From: Thauera sp. K11
GTDB taxonomy: Bacteria; Pseudomonadota; Gammaproteobacteria; Burkholderiales; Rhodocyclaceae
Assembly (NCBI RefSeq): GCF_002354895.1
Contig: NZ_CP023439.1
Location: 1,178,001 to 1,242,000, forward strand
Length of the DNA: 64,000 nt
Direction: 5' to 3'
Position numbers and translations under genes: made by a program. A model generated the notes under the pieces. The model saw nothing but the letters and a program-made list of their open reading frames with translations. It searched no databases and was not told the origin of the DNA. Positions 50,080-60,514 of this stretch are shown piece after piece; the first letter of the stretch is position 1; each line of letters begins with the position of its first letter.

Positions 50080-51444
50080 CTACGGCAGCAGCATTTTCGC
50101 GGCGAGGCCGATCACCGCGCACGCGGCGATGACGTGGATCACGTTGCGCTTGTAGCGGAACAGTGCCACCGCCGCCCCGATGGCGATCAGCGCGGACGTC
50201 CAGTCGAAATGCCCGGCGAAGCCCTGCGGCCACAGGACGTGGTAGCCGAAGAACAGCGCCAGGTTCAGGATCACGCCCACCACCGCGGCAGTGATCGCGG
50301 TCAGCGGCGCGGTGAATTTCAGGTCGCCGTGGGTCGATTCGACCAGCGGCCCGCCGGCGAGAATGAACAGGAAGGACGGCAGGAAGGTGAACCAGGTCAC
50401 CAGCGCCGCCGCCGCCGCGCCGGCCAGGAACAGCGCCTGCGCTCCGAACAGCGATTTCAGGTATCCACCGACGAAGCCGACGAAGGCCACCACCATGATC
50501 AGCGGGCCGGGCGTCGTTTCGCCCAGCGCCAGTCCGTCGATCATCTGCACTGCGGACAGCCAGCCGTAGTGCTCCACCGCGCCCTGGAACACGTACGGCA
50601 GCACCGCGTAGGCCCCGCCGAAGGTCAGCAGCGCCGCCTTGGTGAAGAACCAGCCCATCTGGGTGAGGGTGTCGTCCCAGCCGCGGGTGAGCGTCAGCAC
50701 CGCCATCGGCACCGACCACAGCAGGGCGCCGGCCAGGAGTACCCGTGCCAGCCCGCTCCAGCGAAAGCGCGCATGGGGCGGCGTGGGCGTGTCGTCGTCG
50801 ATCAGCGCCGGGCCGAAGGATCTGCCGGCCTTGCCGTGTGCTCCGCCCGCGGTGAAATGCCGGGGGGCGATGCGTCCGCCCGCGAATCCGGCCAGCGCCG
50901 CGGCCGCGACGATGGCGGGGAAGGGCACGCCGAGGGCGAAGATGGCGACGAAGGACGCCGCGGCGATGCTCCACAGCCAGCCGTTCTTCAGCGCGCGCGA
51001 GCCGATGCGGTGCGCCGCGTGCAGCACGATGGCGGTGACTGCCGGCTTGATGCCGTAGAACAGCCCGGCGACCAGCGGCACGTCGCCGAAGGCGATGTAG
51101 ACCCACGACAGGCCGATCAGGATGAGCAGCGACGGCAGCACGAACAGCGCCCCGGCGGCGACGCCGCCCCACGTCCGATGCATCAGCCAGCCGATGTAGG
51201 TGGCGAGCTGCTGCGCTTCGGGGCCGGGCAGCACCATGCAGTAGTTGAGTGCATGCAGGAAGCGCCGCTCGGAGATCCAGCGCCGGTTCTCGACCAGTTC
51301 CTGATGCATGATCGAGATCTGCCCTGCCGGGCCGCCGAAGCCGATGAAGCCCAGCTTGAACCAGAAGGCCAGGGCCTGCCGGAAGCCGACCCTGGATGCG
51401 GGTGCCGTGCCGCCGGGGGCGTGTTGCGCGCGGGAGGTGTCCAT
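50080..51444 (-). CDS. chrA: chromate transporter ChrA (long, two-domain form)
   Basis: A 454-residue inner-membrane protein with 10-12 hydrophobic segments in two related CHR halves. [17 protein letters not shown] with [15 protein letters not shown] occurs in the first half and [13 protein letters not shown] with [14 protein letters not shown] in the second. ChrA exports chromate, a structural analogue of sulfate, and chrA genes are often linked to sulfur assimilation. The start ATG 51444 gives an N-terminus just before the first helix. It is divergent from the SfnR-like gene. Confidence 0.9.
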   Translation of the reverse strand: MDTSRAQHAPGGTAPASRVGFRQALAFWFKLGFIGFGGPAGQISIMHQELVENRRWISERRFLHALNYCMVLPGPEAQQLATYIGWLMHRTWGGVAAGALFVLPSLLILIGLSWVYIAFGDVPLVAGLFYGIKPAVTAIVLHAAHRIGSRALKNGWLWSIAAASFVAIFALGVPFPAIVAAAALAGFAGGRIAPRHFTAGGAHGKAGRSFGPALIDDDTPTPPHARFRWSGLARVLLAGALLWSVPMAVLTLTRGWDDTLTQMGWFFTKAALLTFGGAYAVLPYVFQGAVEHYGWLSAVQMIDGLALGETTPGPLIMVVAFVGFVGGYLKSLFGAQALFLAGAAAAALVTWFTFLPSFLFILAGGPLVESTHGDLKFTAPLTAITAAVVGVILNLALFFGYHVLWPQGFAGHFDWTSALIAIGAAVALFRYKRNVIHVIAACAVIGLAAKMLLP

Positions 51445-51785
51445 GGATGCGATCCGTGTCGATGGGGATCGCCGGGGACGGGGCCGTCGCGGCCGGCGAA
51501 GCGCCATGATCGCAAATGTGCGTCGCGCGCGTCACCACGGCGGCGTCCGCCGGGGCCGCCCGACCGGGAGATCGGGCGGCGGATCGCGGTGCGGCGGGGT
51601 TGCCGCCGGCCGTGCCTTTGGCCGGATCGTGAAAATCAAAGCAGAATTCCTTCGTTCGCGCCTGGCGGCCCAGCCTCTAATCTCGAAACATCGAAATATG
51701 CCCCGCGTCGACGTCCCGCTTCTCCAGTCGCAGCGCCTGCGGCTGCGCTTCGGGCGTACGGTGCCGGCGCCAACAGAGAGAGCCC
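51445..51785. promoter_or_regulatory. divergent control region of chrA and sfnR
   Basis: The gap holds an AT-richer stretch at 51630-51660 and a -10-like TCTAAT at 51676-51681 without a good -35, the form of an activator-dependent promoter. In Pseudomonas sfnR depends on CysB; a CysB role here is only inferred. No gene is seen. Confidence 0.4.
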
Positions 51786-52889
<1,104 letters not shown>

Positions 52890-52950
52890 CCGACCCTTCA
52901 CCGCTTTTCCCTGACATGACCCGGCCAATGGCCGTGGAGGACGCCCGACG

Positions 52951-54159
52951 ATGAGCCTCGCCGCACACGACATCCCCGAACACACCCGGCAGGCGGAGGC
53001 ATCCGCGGCCGCCATCGCCGCCGGGCTCGCCGAGCGATTCGCCGAGACGGCCGCGGCCAGAGACCTCGCCGGCGGCACGCCGAAGACGGAGCGGGACCTG
53101 CTGCGTGCGAGCGGCCTGCTCGAGCTGAGCATTCCGGCCGAGTACGGCGGGCAGGGTGCGGGCTGGGCGGAAACGCTGGCCATCGTGCGCCAGCTCGCGA
53201 GGGCGGACAGCTCGGTGGCGCACGTCTTCGCCTTCCACCACCTGCAGCTCGCATCGGTACGTCTGTTCGGCACGCCGGCGCAATGGGAGCCCTGGCTGGC
53301 CGAAACCGTCAGGCAGGGCTGGTTCTGGGGCAACGCCCTGAACCCGCTCGACAAGCGCACCGTGGCCCGCCGCGTGCAGGGCGGGCGCGAATTCTCCGGG
53401 AGCAAGAGCTTCTGCTCGGGGGCGCTCGATTCCGACATGCTGCTGGCTTCGGCCGTCGAGGACGATGCCGGCGGCAAGCTCATCATCGCCGCGATCCCGA
53501 CCCGGCGTGCCGGCATCACGCTGTTCGAGGACTGGGACAACATGGGCCAGCGCCAGACCGACAGCGGCAGCGCGCTGTTCGAGCGGGTCGCGGTGGCCGA
53601 GAGCGAGATCCTGTCCGACCCCGGCCCGCTGTCTTCGCCCTTCGCCTGCCTGCGGCCGCTGCTGGCGCAACTGATCTTCGTGAACATCTTCCTCGGCATC
53701 GCCGAAGGCGCGGTCGCCGAGGCGCGCGGCTACACGCGCACCCAGACGCGCCTGTGGTCGGCTTCGCCGGCCGCGCAGGTGACCGAAGACCCCTACATCC
53801 TGGCGCACTACGGCGACTTCTGGGTCGCGCTGGAAGCCGCGCGCAAGCTGGCCGACCATGCGGCGGCGCGCTTCGACGCCGCCTGGGACGAAGGGCTCGC
53901 GCTGACCGAGGCCGGCCGCGGCGAGGTTGCCCTCGCGGTCGCTACCGCCAAGGTCGTCGCCACGCGCGGCGGGCTGGACCTGACGAGCCGCATCTTCGAG
54001 GTGACCGGCGCGCGCTCCACCACCGCGGCGCTGCGCCTGGACCGCTACTGGCGCAACCTGCGCGTCCACACCCTGCACGATCCGCTGGACTACAAGGTCC
54101 GCGAACTGGGGGACTGGGTGCTCAACGGCAACTATCCGAAGCCGTCGTTCTATTCCTGA
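52951..54159 (+). CDS. DszC/SfnB-type flavin-dependent oxidoreductase (acyl-CoA dehydrogenase fold), copy 1
   Basis: A 402-residue protein with the acyl-CoA dehydrogenase fold: IPAEYGGQGAG near the N-terminus, DNMGQRQTDSGSALFERV in the middle and an end with LDRYWRNLRVHTLHDPLDYK, a pattern of the DszC/SfnB monooxygenase branch. Such enzymes oxidise sulfur compounds with reduced flavin. It follows the SfnR-like gene by 61 bases, probably as part of its transcript. The substrate is unknown. Confidence 0.87.
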   Translation: MSLAAHDIPEHTRQAEASAAAIAAGLAERFAETAAARDLAGGTPKTERDLLRASGLLELSIPAEYGGQGAGWAETLAIVRQLARADSSVAHVFAFHHLQLASVRLFGTPAQWEPWLAETVRQGWFWGNALNPLDKRTVARRVQGGREFSGSKSFCSGALDSDMLLASAVEDDAGGKLIIAAIPTRRAGITLFEDWDNMGQRQTDSGSALFERVAVAESEILSDPGPLSSPFACLRPLLAQLIFVNIFLGIAEGAVAEARGYTRTQTRLWSASPAAQVTEDPYILAHYGDFWVALEAARKLADHAAARFDAAWDEGLALTEAGRGEVALAVATAKVVATRGGLDLTSRIFEVTGARSTTAALRLDRYWRNLRVHTLHDPLDYKVRELGDWVLNGNYPKPSFYS

Positions 54160-54237
54160 AGCCAGCCCCGCAGCCGGCTCCGCGTCCGGCGGGAAAGCCG
54201 TCGGCGGGCTGGCGTCCCGAACTGCAGGGATCGATCG

Positions 54238-54271
54238 CCACGCCGCTGCCCTTACCCGGGCGGCGGCGTGG
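54238..54271 (+). terminator. terminator hairpin after the first DszC-like gene
   Basis: A 14-bp stem with one G-T wobble (54238-54251 with 54258-54271) around TTACCC, followed by a T-containing but not T-rich stretch. Confidence 0.65.
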
Positions 54272-54509
54272 CGTCGTTGTTTCCGCTGAACGCCATGCGC
54301 ACGGAAGGTGCGTGAATCTGCAGCAAGGCTCCGCTGCCTTCGCGGCTGCAACGCCCGCTTCTTTGGCGCAGGAGCCTTCGCGAAACCGGGCGATGCGGAT
54401 GGTCCGGCGCCTGCTGCGCAGGCAGCAGACGGGATTTTTCTTGTTTGCGCCGCAGCACGAAGCGGCTGAGGGGTTCGTCCAGTGGATTGTTTTTAAAGGA
54501 CAATGAAAC

Positions 54510-54525
54510 TGGCACGAGGGTTGCT
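54510..54525 (+). promoter_or_regulatory. sigma54 promoter of the ABC transporter operon
   Basis: TGGCACG-AGGG-TTGCT is a full match to the sigma54 consensus, preceded by an AT-rich patch. Initiation is predicted near 54536, 21 bases before GTG 54557. This excludes ATG 54503 as start. The adjacent SfnR-like protein is the likely activator. Confidence 0.85.
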
Positions 54526-54556
54526 GTGCGGGTGGAAACGGCATCTGGAGCCCATC

Positions 54557-55795
54557 GTGAGCACTACCCGAAAACAACCGTCCGACGATACGGCAAGCCT
54601 GCCGTCGTGGCTGGAACTGCAGGCGGCGCGGCGTGGCGGTGAGGTCGCGCTGAGGCACAAGCGCGAAGGGGTCTGGCAGGCGCGGACGTGGGGCGAGGTC
54701 CATGCCGAGGTGCGCCGTCTCGCGGGCAGTCTCCGGCGGTTGGGCTTCGGCGCGCAGGACCGGCTCGTCGTGGTCAGCCATCCCCGCCCGGAAGCCCTGT
54801 TGTTCTCGCTCGCCGCGCAGCGGCTGGGCGGTGTGGCGGTGCTGCTCGACCCCCATGACGAGGCGGCCGGGCAGTTGCGCCTTCTCGCCGAACTGGCGCC
54901 CGATTTCGTGTTCGCGGAAGGGCGGGACCAGGTGGATCGCGTGCTGGCCGCCGATCTCGCGCCCCGGCTGCTGGCATATGCCGACGGGCGCGGCGTGCGC
55001 GCGACGGTGAAGGCGGAAGGGCGGTCCGATCTGCCGCAGGTCACGCCGACGGCGTATCGGGATCTGCTCGGCGAAGGCGGGGAGCAGGCGGCGGAGAGTG
55101 GGAGCCGCGGGAACCGCGCCCGCGCGGACGAGCCGGCCTTCGCCATCTACCGCCGGGATGGTGAAGGCGAACTCCACGTGCAGCGGCTCCGGCACGACGA
55201 ACTGCTCGGGCATGGCCGTGCGCTGGTGGAGCAGGAGCGGCTCGGCGCGCAGGAGGAAGCCTTCGCGGCACGCGCCTTCGCGGCGAGCGCGCAGGCACGC
55301 TACCTAGTGGCGCCGTGGCTGCTCGCCGGGTTCAGGCTGAATTTCCCGGAGAACCTGGCGACGCGCGACAACGACCGGCGCGAGATCGGCCCGACCCTGG
55401 TGGCGGGGACCTGCGCGACCTATCGGCGCGTCGAACAGTGGGCGCGCGAGCGGCTGCCGCCGCGCAGCACATGGCAGCGCGGCGTGATCGACTGGGCGCT
55501 GGCGCCGCGCCCCGGCCCGCTACGCCGCGTGCTGGGCCATTGGCTCGTGCGGCGACCCCTGCGCGACGTCATCGGCTTCACGCGCACCCGCACGCCGCTC
55601 ATCATCGGCGAACCGCTGCCGGCGGAATCGCTGCGCTTCTTCGCGGCGCTCGGCGTGCATGTGCGCGTGTGGCCCGAGGCCGCCGGCTGGCAGCGCCATG
55701 CGGTGGACCCCCGGCAGCCGCACCGGGGCTGGGTGGAATTCCGGTCCGCGCCGCCCGACGCGTTCGACGGCAGCGGCGACTGGGAGCCGGCATGA
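54557..55795 (+). CDS. degenerate AMP-binding (acyl-CoA synthetase-like) protein of a transporter operon
   Basis: A 412-residue protein resembling the N-terminal domain of long-chain acyl-CoA synthetases (LPSWLELQAARRGGEVALRHKREG; VVVSHPRPEALLFSLAAQRL). Where the ATP/AMP motif YTSGTTGxPKG should stand, it reads FAIYRRDGEGELHVQRL (from about residue 195), and the C-terminal catalytic domain is missing. It is therefore unlikely to form acyl-adenylates. Similar genes accompany some branched-chain-type ABC operons; the role is unknown. GTG 54557 with GGAG is chosen because of the sigma54 promoter. It overlaps the next ATG. Confidence 0.75.
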   Translation: MSTTRKQPSDDTASLPSWLELQAARRGGEVALRHKREGVWQARTWGEVHAEVRRLAGSLRRLGFGAQDRLVVVSHPRPEALLFSLAAQRLGGVAVLLDPHDEAAGQLRLLAELAPDFVFAEGRDQVDRVLAADLAPRLLAYADGRGVRATVKAEGRSDLPQVTPTAYRDLLGEGGEQAAESGSRGNRARADEPAFAIYRRDGEGELHVQRLRHDELLGHGRALVEQERLGAQEEAFAARAFAASAQARYLVAPWLLAGFRLNFPENLATRDNDRREIGPTLVAGTCATYRRVEQWARERLPPRSTWQRGVIDWALAPRPGPLRRVLGHWLVRRPLRDVIGFTRTRTPLIIGEPLPAESLRFFAALGVHVRVWPEAAGWQRHAVDPRQPHRGWVEFRSAPPDAFDGSGDWEPA

Positions 55796-56589
55796 CGGGC
55801 GGCGCAACGCGGACGGCGCATTCCGGGCCGCTGCTGCGGCTCGACGGCATCTCCCTGTCCTTCGGCGGGGTGAAGGCGATCACCGACATCAGCTTCGAGG
55901 TCGGGCGCGGCGAGATCTGCGCGCTGATCGGCCCCAACGGCGCCGGCAAGAGTTCGCTGCTCAACGTCATCAACGGCGTCTATCGCGCGCAGCAGGGGCG
56001 GGTCAGCTTCGACGGCGAGGTCCGGCGCCACATGCGCCCGCACCACGCGGCCGAGCGCGGCATCGCGCGCACCTTCCAGAACATCGCGCTGTTCAAGGGC
56101 ATGACGGTGCTCGACAACGTGCTGACCGGCCGCAACCTCAGGCGCCGCAGCACCTGGGTCGAGCAGGCGCTGCGGATCGGCCGTGCCGGGCGCGAGGACG
56201 ACGAGCAGCGGCGCCGCGCCGAGGAAGTCATCGAGTTCCTGCGCATCCAGCCGTGGCGCCAGACGGTGGTGGGCAAGCTGCCCTACGGCCTGCAGAAGCG
56301 GGTGGAACTGGGGCGGGCGCTGGCGGCGGAGCCCGCGCTGCTGCTGCTCGACGAGCCGATGGCGGGCATGAACGCGGCCGAGAAGGCCGAGATGAGCCGC
56401 TTCATCGTCGACATCAACCGCGAATACGGCACCACGGTGGTGCTGATCGAGCACGACATCGGCGTGGTGATGGGCATTTCGGATCACGTCGTGGTGCTGG
56501 ACTACGGCCGCAAGATCGCCGACGGCCCGCCGGAAGAGGTGCGCCGCAATCCGGACGTGATCGCCGCCTACCTCGGCACCCGCCATTGA
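55792..56589 (+). CDS. branched-chain-type ABC transporter ATP-binding protein, LivG-like
   Basis: A 265-residue ATPase: ALIGPNGAGKSSLLNVINGV (Walker A), ARTFQNIALFKGMTVLDNVL, LPYGLQKRVELGRAL (signature, unusual in lacking LSGG), LLLLDEPMAGMN (Walker B) and VLIEHDIGVVMGISDHVVVLDYG. First ATPase of a LivFGHM-type importer. The second ATPase, LivF, is not found in the window. Start overlaps the AMP-binding-like gene as ATGA. Confidence 0.93.
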   Translation: MTGGATRTAHSGPLLRLDGISLSFGGVKAITDISFEVGRGEICALIGPNGAGKSSLLNVINGVYRAQQGRVSFDGEVRRHMRPHHAAERGIARTFQNIALFKGMTVLDNVLTGRNLRRRSTWVEQALRIGRAGREDDEQRRRAEEVIEFLRIQPWRQTVVGKLPYGLQKRVELGRALAAEPALLLLDEPMAGMNAAEKAEMSRFIVDINREYGTTVVLIEHDIGVVMGISDHVVVLDYGRKIADGPPEEVRRNPDVIAAYLGTRH

Positions 56590-56653
56590 TTCGCGGTGCG
56601 CCGTCTTTCCGCTCCGGCTGGAGCCGTCGGCGCAGCGTCAAACAGGATCTGAC

Positions 56654-57535
56654 ATGGATTTCTTTCTCGAAGTGCTGGTCGGCGGGCTGCTGTCGGGGGT
56701 CATGTACTCCCTGGTGGCCATCGGCTTCGTGCTGATCTACAAGGCGTCGGGCGTGTTCAACTTCGCCCAGGGCGCGATGGTGCTGTTCGCCGCGCTGACC
56801 TTCGTCAGCCTGGTCGAGCTCGGCGTGCCGTTCTGGCTCGCCTTCGCGGCGACGCTCGCCGCGATGCTGCTGCTTGCGCTCGCGGTGGAACGGCTGGTGC
56901 TGCGCCCGCTGGCGAACCGCTCGCACATCACGCTGTTCATGGCCACGCTCGGTCTCGCCTACATCATCGAGGGCGCGGCGCAGGCGCTGTGGGGCGCCCA
57001 GGTGCATGGCCTGGAGCTGGGCATCGACGACGTGCCGCTGGAAGTGGGCGGGCTCTTCGTGTCGCAGTTCGACCTCTTCGCGGCGGCGACCGCGGCCACG
57101 CTGGTGCTCGTGCTGTCGCTGCTATTCAACCGGACCCGCATCGGCCTGTCGCTGCGCGCCGTGGCCGACGACACGCTGGCGGCGCAGGCCGTCGGCATCC
57201 GGCTGCGCCGGGTGTGGGCGGCGGTGTGGGCGGTGGCCGGCCTCGTCGCGCTCATCACCGGCCTGCTGTGGGGGGCGCGCCTGGGCGTGCAGTTCTCGCT
57301 GTCGCTGGTGGTGCTGAAGGCGCTGCCGGTGCTGATCATCGGCGGTTTCTCGTCGGTCGGCGGCGCGATCGCCGGCGGCCTCATCGTCGGCGCCACGGAA
57401 AAGCTGGCCGAGATCTACATCGGGCCGCTGGTCGATGGCGGCATCGAGAACTGGTTCCCCTACCTCCTCGCCACCCTGTTCCTGCTCGTCCGCCCAGCCG
57501 GCCTGTTCGGCGAACGCGCGATCGAACGCGTCTGA
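56654..57535 (+). CDS. branched-chain-type ABC transporter permease, LivH-like
   Basis: A 293-residue inner-membrane protein with about eight hydrophobic segments and the LivH landmarks VMYSLVAIGFVLIYKASGVFNFAQG and ALPVLIIGGFSSVGGAIAGGL. It forms the pore with the LivM-like permease. GGATCTGAC precedes the ATG and the gene follows the LivG-like ATPase by 64 bases. Confidence 0.93.
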   Translation: MDFFLEVLVGGLLSGVMYSLVAIGFVLIYKASGVFNFAQGAMVLFAALTFVSLVELGVPFWLAFAATLAAMLLLALAVERLVLRPLANRSHITLFMATLGLAYIIEGAAQALWGAQVHGLELGIDDVPLEVGGLFVSQFDLFAAATAATLVLVLSLLFNRTRIGLSLRAVADDTLAAQAVGIRLRRVWAAVWAVAGLVALITGLLWGARLGVQFSLSLVVLKALPVLIIGGFSSVGGAIAGGLIVGATEKLAEIYIGPLVDGGIENWFPYLLATLFLLVRPAGLFGERAIERV

Positions 57536-57549
57536 CCGGAGACCTATCC

Positions 57550-58617
57550 ATGCTCTACACCGAAGCCGGCCAGTTCAGCACCACCTACGCGGCGGACCGC
57601 CGCGTGTTCCGGCTGCGCCAGGACCGCATCGCGATCGGCGCGCTGCTGGCCTTCGCCGTCGTCGTCGTGCCGCTGCTCGGCAACGACTACTGGTTCAGCG
57701 CGATCCTGATCCCCTTCCTCGTCCTGTCGCTGGCCGGGCTCGGCCTCAACCTGCTCACCGGGTATGCGGGCCAGTTGTCGCTCGGCTCGGCCGCCTTCAT
57801 GGCCGCCGGGGCGTTCGCCGCCTACAACTTCAACCTGCGCGTCGAAGGGCTGCCGCTGCTCGCGAGCTTCGGCCTGGGCGGGGTCGTCGCGGCGCTGCTG
57901 TCCATCGTGTTCGGCCTGCCCAGCCTGCGCATCAAGGGCTTCTACCTGATCGTGTCGACGCTGGCCGCGCAGTTCCTGATCCCGTGGGCGCTGGTGAAGT
58001 TCGGCTGGTTCTCCGACTTCAACGCCTCGGGCGTGATCACCGCGCCGCCGCTGCAGATCGCGGGCATCGACCTGGGTTCGCCCGCGGGCCGCTACCTGCT
58101 CACGCTGGCGATCGTCATCGCGCTGGCCTGGCTCGCCGGCAACATCGTGCGCAGCGAACTCGGCCGCAACTGGATGGCGGTGCGCGACATGGATACCGCG
58201 GCCGCGGTGATCGGCATTTCGCTGCCCAAGGCCAAGCTGCTCGCCTTCGCCATCAGCGGCTTCTACCTGGGCGTGGCGGGCTCGCTGTGGGCCTTCACCT
58301 ATCTGGGCACGGTGGAGCCGCACGGCTTCGACCTCGCGCGTTCGTTCCAGGTGCTGTTCATCATCATCATCGGCGGCATGGGCAGCATCCTCGGCAACTT
58401 CCTGGGCGCGGCCTTCATCGTGCTGTTTCCGCTGCTGCTGTCCAACCTCGCCGGGCTGCTGCCGGCCGGCCTGGTCGATGCCGGCCAGTTGGAGAACATC
58501 CAGAAGATGATCTTCGGCGCGCTGATCATCGCCTTCCTGATCCGCGAGCCCGACGGCCTCGCCCGGCTGTGGCAGCAGTTCCGCGCCCGCGCGCGGCGCT
58601 GGCCGCTGCGCTATTGA
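57550..58617 (+). CDS. branched-chain-type ABC transporter permease, LivM-like
   Basis: A 355-residue permease with LLTGYAGQLSLGSAAFMAAGAFAAY, LPSLRIKGFYLIVSTLAAQF and FIIIIGGMGSILGNFLGAAF, all typical of LivM. The N-terminus is cytoplasmic and unusually long before the first helix. It follows livH-like by 14 bases. Confidence 0.93.
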   Translation: MLYTEAGQFSTTYAADRRVFRLRQDRIAIGALLAFAVVVVPLLGNDYWFSAILIPFLVLSLAGLGLNLLTGYAGQLSLGSAAFMAAGAFAAYNFNLRVEGLPLLASFGLGGVVAALLSIVFGLPSLRIKGFYLIVSTLAAQFLIPWALVKFGWFSDFNASGVITAPPLQIAGIDLGSPAGRYLLTLAIVIALAWLAGNIVRSELGRNWMAVRDMDTAAAVIGISLPKAKLLAFAISGFYLGVAGSLWAFTYLGTVEPHGFDLARSFQVLFIIIIGGMGSILGNFLGAAFIVLFPLLLSNLAGLLPAGLVDAGQLENIQKMIFGALIIAFLIREPDGLARLWQQFRARARRWPLRY

Positions 58618-58711
58618 GCCGGCGCCCCGCCGCGCCGCATCCCGTCTTTTCCACCCCGTGTCTCGGCAGAGACGACGCTTCGACCAAAACCAGTCCAAGG
58701 AGTCGCATTCC

Positions 58712-60040
58712 ATGTTCCATCGCAAATCCCTTCGCAGGCCGTTGCTCGCCGCGCTCGCGCTCGGCACCGCCAGCCTCGGCGCCCAGGCCGCCGCCGAGCA
58801 GTACTTTCCGCTGCAGAGCTACCGCATCGGCCCCTATGCCGCGGGCGGCACCGGCTTCTTCGGCGGCTTCATCGACTACCTGCAGTACGTGAATGCCAAC
58901 GGCGGCGTGAACGGCGTGAAGCTCACCTGGAGCGAATGCGAGACGGAGTACGTCGTCGAGAAGGGCGTCGAGTGCTACGAGCGGCTGAAGAAGGGCCTCA
59001 ACGGCGCGCCGGCCGCGGCCACCAATCCGCTGTCGGTCGGCATCGCCTACGCCACGCTCGACCGCTCGACGGCCGACAGGCTGCCGCTGGTCACGATCAA
59101 CCACGGCCGCACCGATTCGACCGACGGCAGCGTCTTCCCCTACGCCTTTCCGCTGCAGTTGAACCCGTATTCCGAGGTTTCGGCGATCGTCAATTACATC
59201 GGCCAGCAGGCCGGCGGCATCGACAAGCTGCGCGGCAAGAAGATCGTCACGCTGTACCACGGCTCGCCCTACGGTAAGGAGACCAACGAGGTGCTGCAGA
59301 AGCTGGCCGGCCGCTACGGCTTCGAGCTGACCCTGCTGGAAGTCCCGCATCCGGGCAACGAGCAGCAGTCGCAGTGGCTCAACATCCGCAAGATCAAGCC
59401 CGACTACGTGATCCTGCGCGGCTGGGGCGTCATGAACCCGGTGGCGCTGAAGACGGCGCAGAAGGTCGGCTACCCGGTCGACCGCGTCATCGGCAACATC
59501 TGGAGCAATTCGGAAGAGGACGCCGCCCCCGCCGGCGCCGCCGCGAAGGGCTTCGTGTCGATCACGACGCATCCGTCGGGCTCCGGCTTCCCGGTGCTGC
59601 AGGGCATCAGGAAGGACGTCGTCGATGCCGGCAAGGGCAACCTGGCCGATCCGAAGCGCTTCGGCACCGTCTATTACAACCTGGGCGTGGTGAACGGCAT
59701 CCTCAACGTCGAGGCGGTGCGCATCGCGCAGGCGAAGTTCGGCAAGAAGCCGCTCAGCGGCGAAGAGGTGCGCTGGGGCTTCGAGAACCTGCGCCTCGAC
59801 GACAAGCGCCTGCAGGAACTCGGCGCGCTCGGCCTGGTGCAGCCGCTGCGCCTGTCCTGCGCCGACCATGAAGGCGGCGGCGCGGTGCGCTTCCAGCAGT
59901 GGGACGGCCAGCAATGGAAGCTCGTCAGCGACTGGGTCCAGGCCGACCGCGCCTTCCTGCGCCCGATCATCGAGGCATCCGCGCAGAAGTACGCCAAGGA
60001 AAAGGGCATCACGCCGCGCGATTGCGCGAAGGAGAGCTGA
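58712..60040 (+). CDS. branched-chain-type ABC transporter substrate-binding protein
   Basis: A 442-residue Peripla_BP_6 protein with a signal peptide (about 1-28, ending GAQAAAEQ). Mature stretches include YLQYVNANGGVNGVKLTWSECETEYVVEKGVECYERLK and FPYAFPLQLNPYSEVSAIVNYIG. Length and Cys pair suggest the larger subgroup that binds compounds other than Leu/Ile/Val. Regulation by SfnR points to an organosulfur ligand such as a sulfonate or sulfone (inference). AAGGAG precedes the ATG. Confidence 0.92.
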   Translation: MFHRKSLRRPLLAALALGTASLGAQAAAEQYFPLQSYRIGPYAAGGTGFFGGFIDYLQYVNANGGVNGVKLTWSECETEYVVEKGVECYERLKKGLNGAPAAATNPLSVGIAYATLDRSTADRLPLVTINHGRTDSTDGSVFPYAFPLQLNPYSEVSAIVNYIGQQAGGIDKLRGKKIVTLYHGSPYGKETNEVLQKLAGRYGFELTLLEVPHPGNEQQSQWLNIRKIKPDYVILRGWGVMNPVALKTAQKVGYPVDRVIGNIWSNSEEDAAPAGAAAKGFVSITTHPSGSGFPVLQGIRKDVVDAGKGNLADPKRFGTVYYNLGVVNGILNVEAVRIAQAKFGKKPLSGEEVRWGFENLRLDDKRLQELGALGLVQPLRLSCADHEGGGAVRFQQWDGQQWKLVSDWVQADRAFLRPIIEASAQKYAKEKGITPRDCAKES

Positions 60041-60199
60041 GCCGGGCGTCCTTCTGCCCCGCTGCCGCCGGTCCGCGCCGGCGCTTCCTCCGCGACAGGG
60101 CGGGTTCCGCCGCTGGCCGCGGGAGAAGTGCCGCAGCCGGCGCAGGACGATCCTGGATCTCGACGGGCAGCGTGTTCAGAGCGCGCTGCGCGACGAGGC

Positions 60200-60232
60200 T
60201 TGCATGGTTGAATGCACGAATATAAAGTGCAT
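60200..60232 (+). promoter_or_regulatory. promoter and operator of the toxin-antitoxin pair
   Basis: TTGCAT (60200-60205) and TATAAA (60221-60226) form a promoter-like pair at 15-base spacing. ATGCAC (60212-60217) and GTGCAT (60227-60232) are a perfect inverted repeat that brackets the -10, as expected for autoregulation by the antitoxin or the toxin-antitoxin complex. Confidence 0.6.
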
Positions 60233-60265
60233 GCATCGAATGCAACGAGGAGTCTTGAATTGGCC

Positions 60266-60514
60266 ATGCTGACAGTGCGCAATCTGCCCGACGAGGTGCA
60301 TCGCGCCCTGCGCGTGCGAGCCGCCATGCACGGCCGCAGCACGGAAGCGGAGGTGCGCGAGATTCTGGAATCGGCCGTGAAGCCGGAAGGGCGGGTGAAG
60401 CTGGGCTCCCTGCTGGCCGACATCGGCCGCCGGGCCGGGCTGACCGATGAAGAGTTCGCCGTCTTCGAGCAGGCGCGTGACAAGACCCCGGCCCGGCCGG
60501 CGAGCTTTGAATGA
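60266..60514 (+). CDS. FitA-like ribbon-helix-helix antitoxin
   Basis: An 82-residue protein starting MLTVRNLPDEVHRALRVRAAMHGRS, a ribbon-helix-helix DNA-binding domain of the FitA/Arc type, with a C-terminal toxin-binding tail. It overlaps the PIN-domain toxin by four bases. TTG 60260 lies 7 bases after GAGGAG and may be the true start (adding two residues). It should neutralise the toxin and bind the inverted repeat at 60212-60232. Confidence 0.88.
   Translation: MLTVRNLPDEVHRALRVRAAMHGRSTEAEVREILESAVKPEGRVKLGSLLADIGRRAGLTDEEFAVFEQARDKTPARPASFE

Larger units (their letters stand above)
54160..54556. other. gap with terminator and sigma54 promoter
   Basis: The 397 bases between the DszC-like gene and the AMP-binding-like gene hold a strong hairpin at 54238-54271 and a sigma54 promoter at 54510-54525. 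No further gene is supported. Binding sites for the activator may lie between 54280 and 54480, but no repeat was clear enough to call. Confidence 0.6.
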
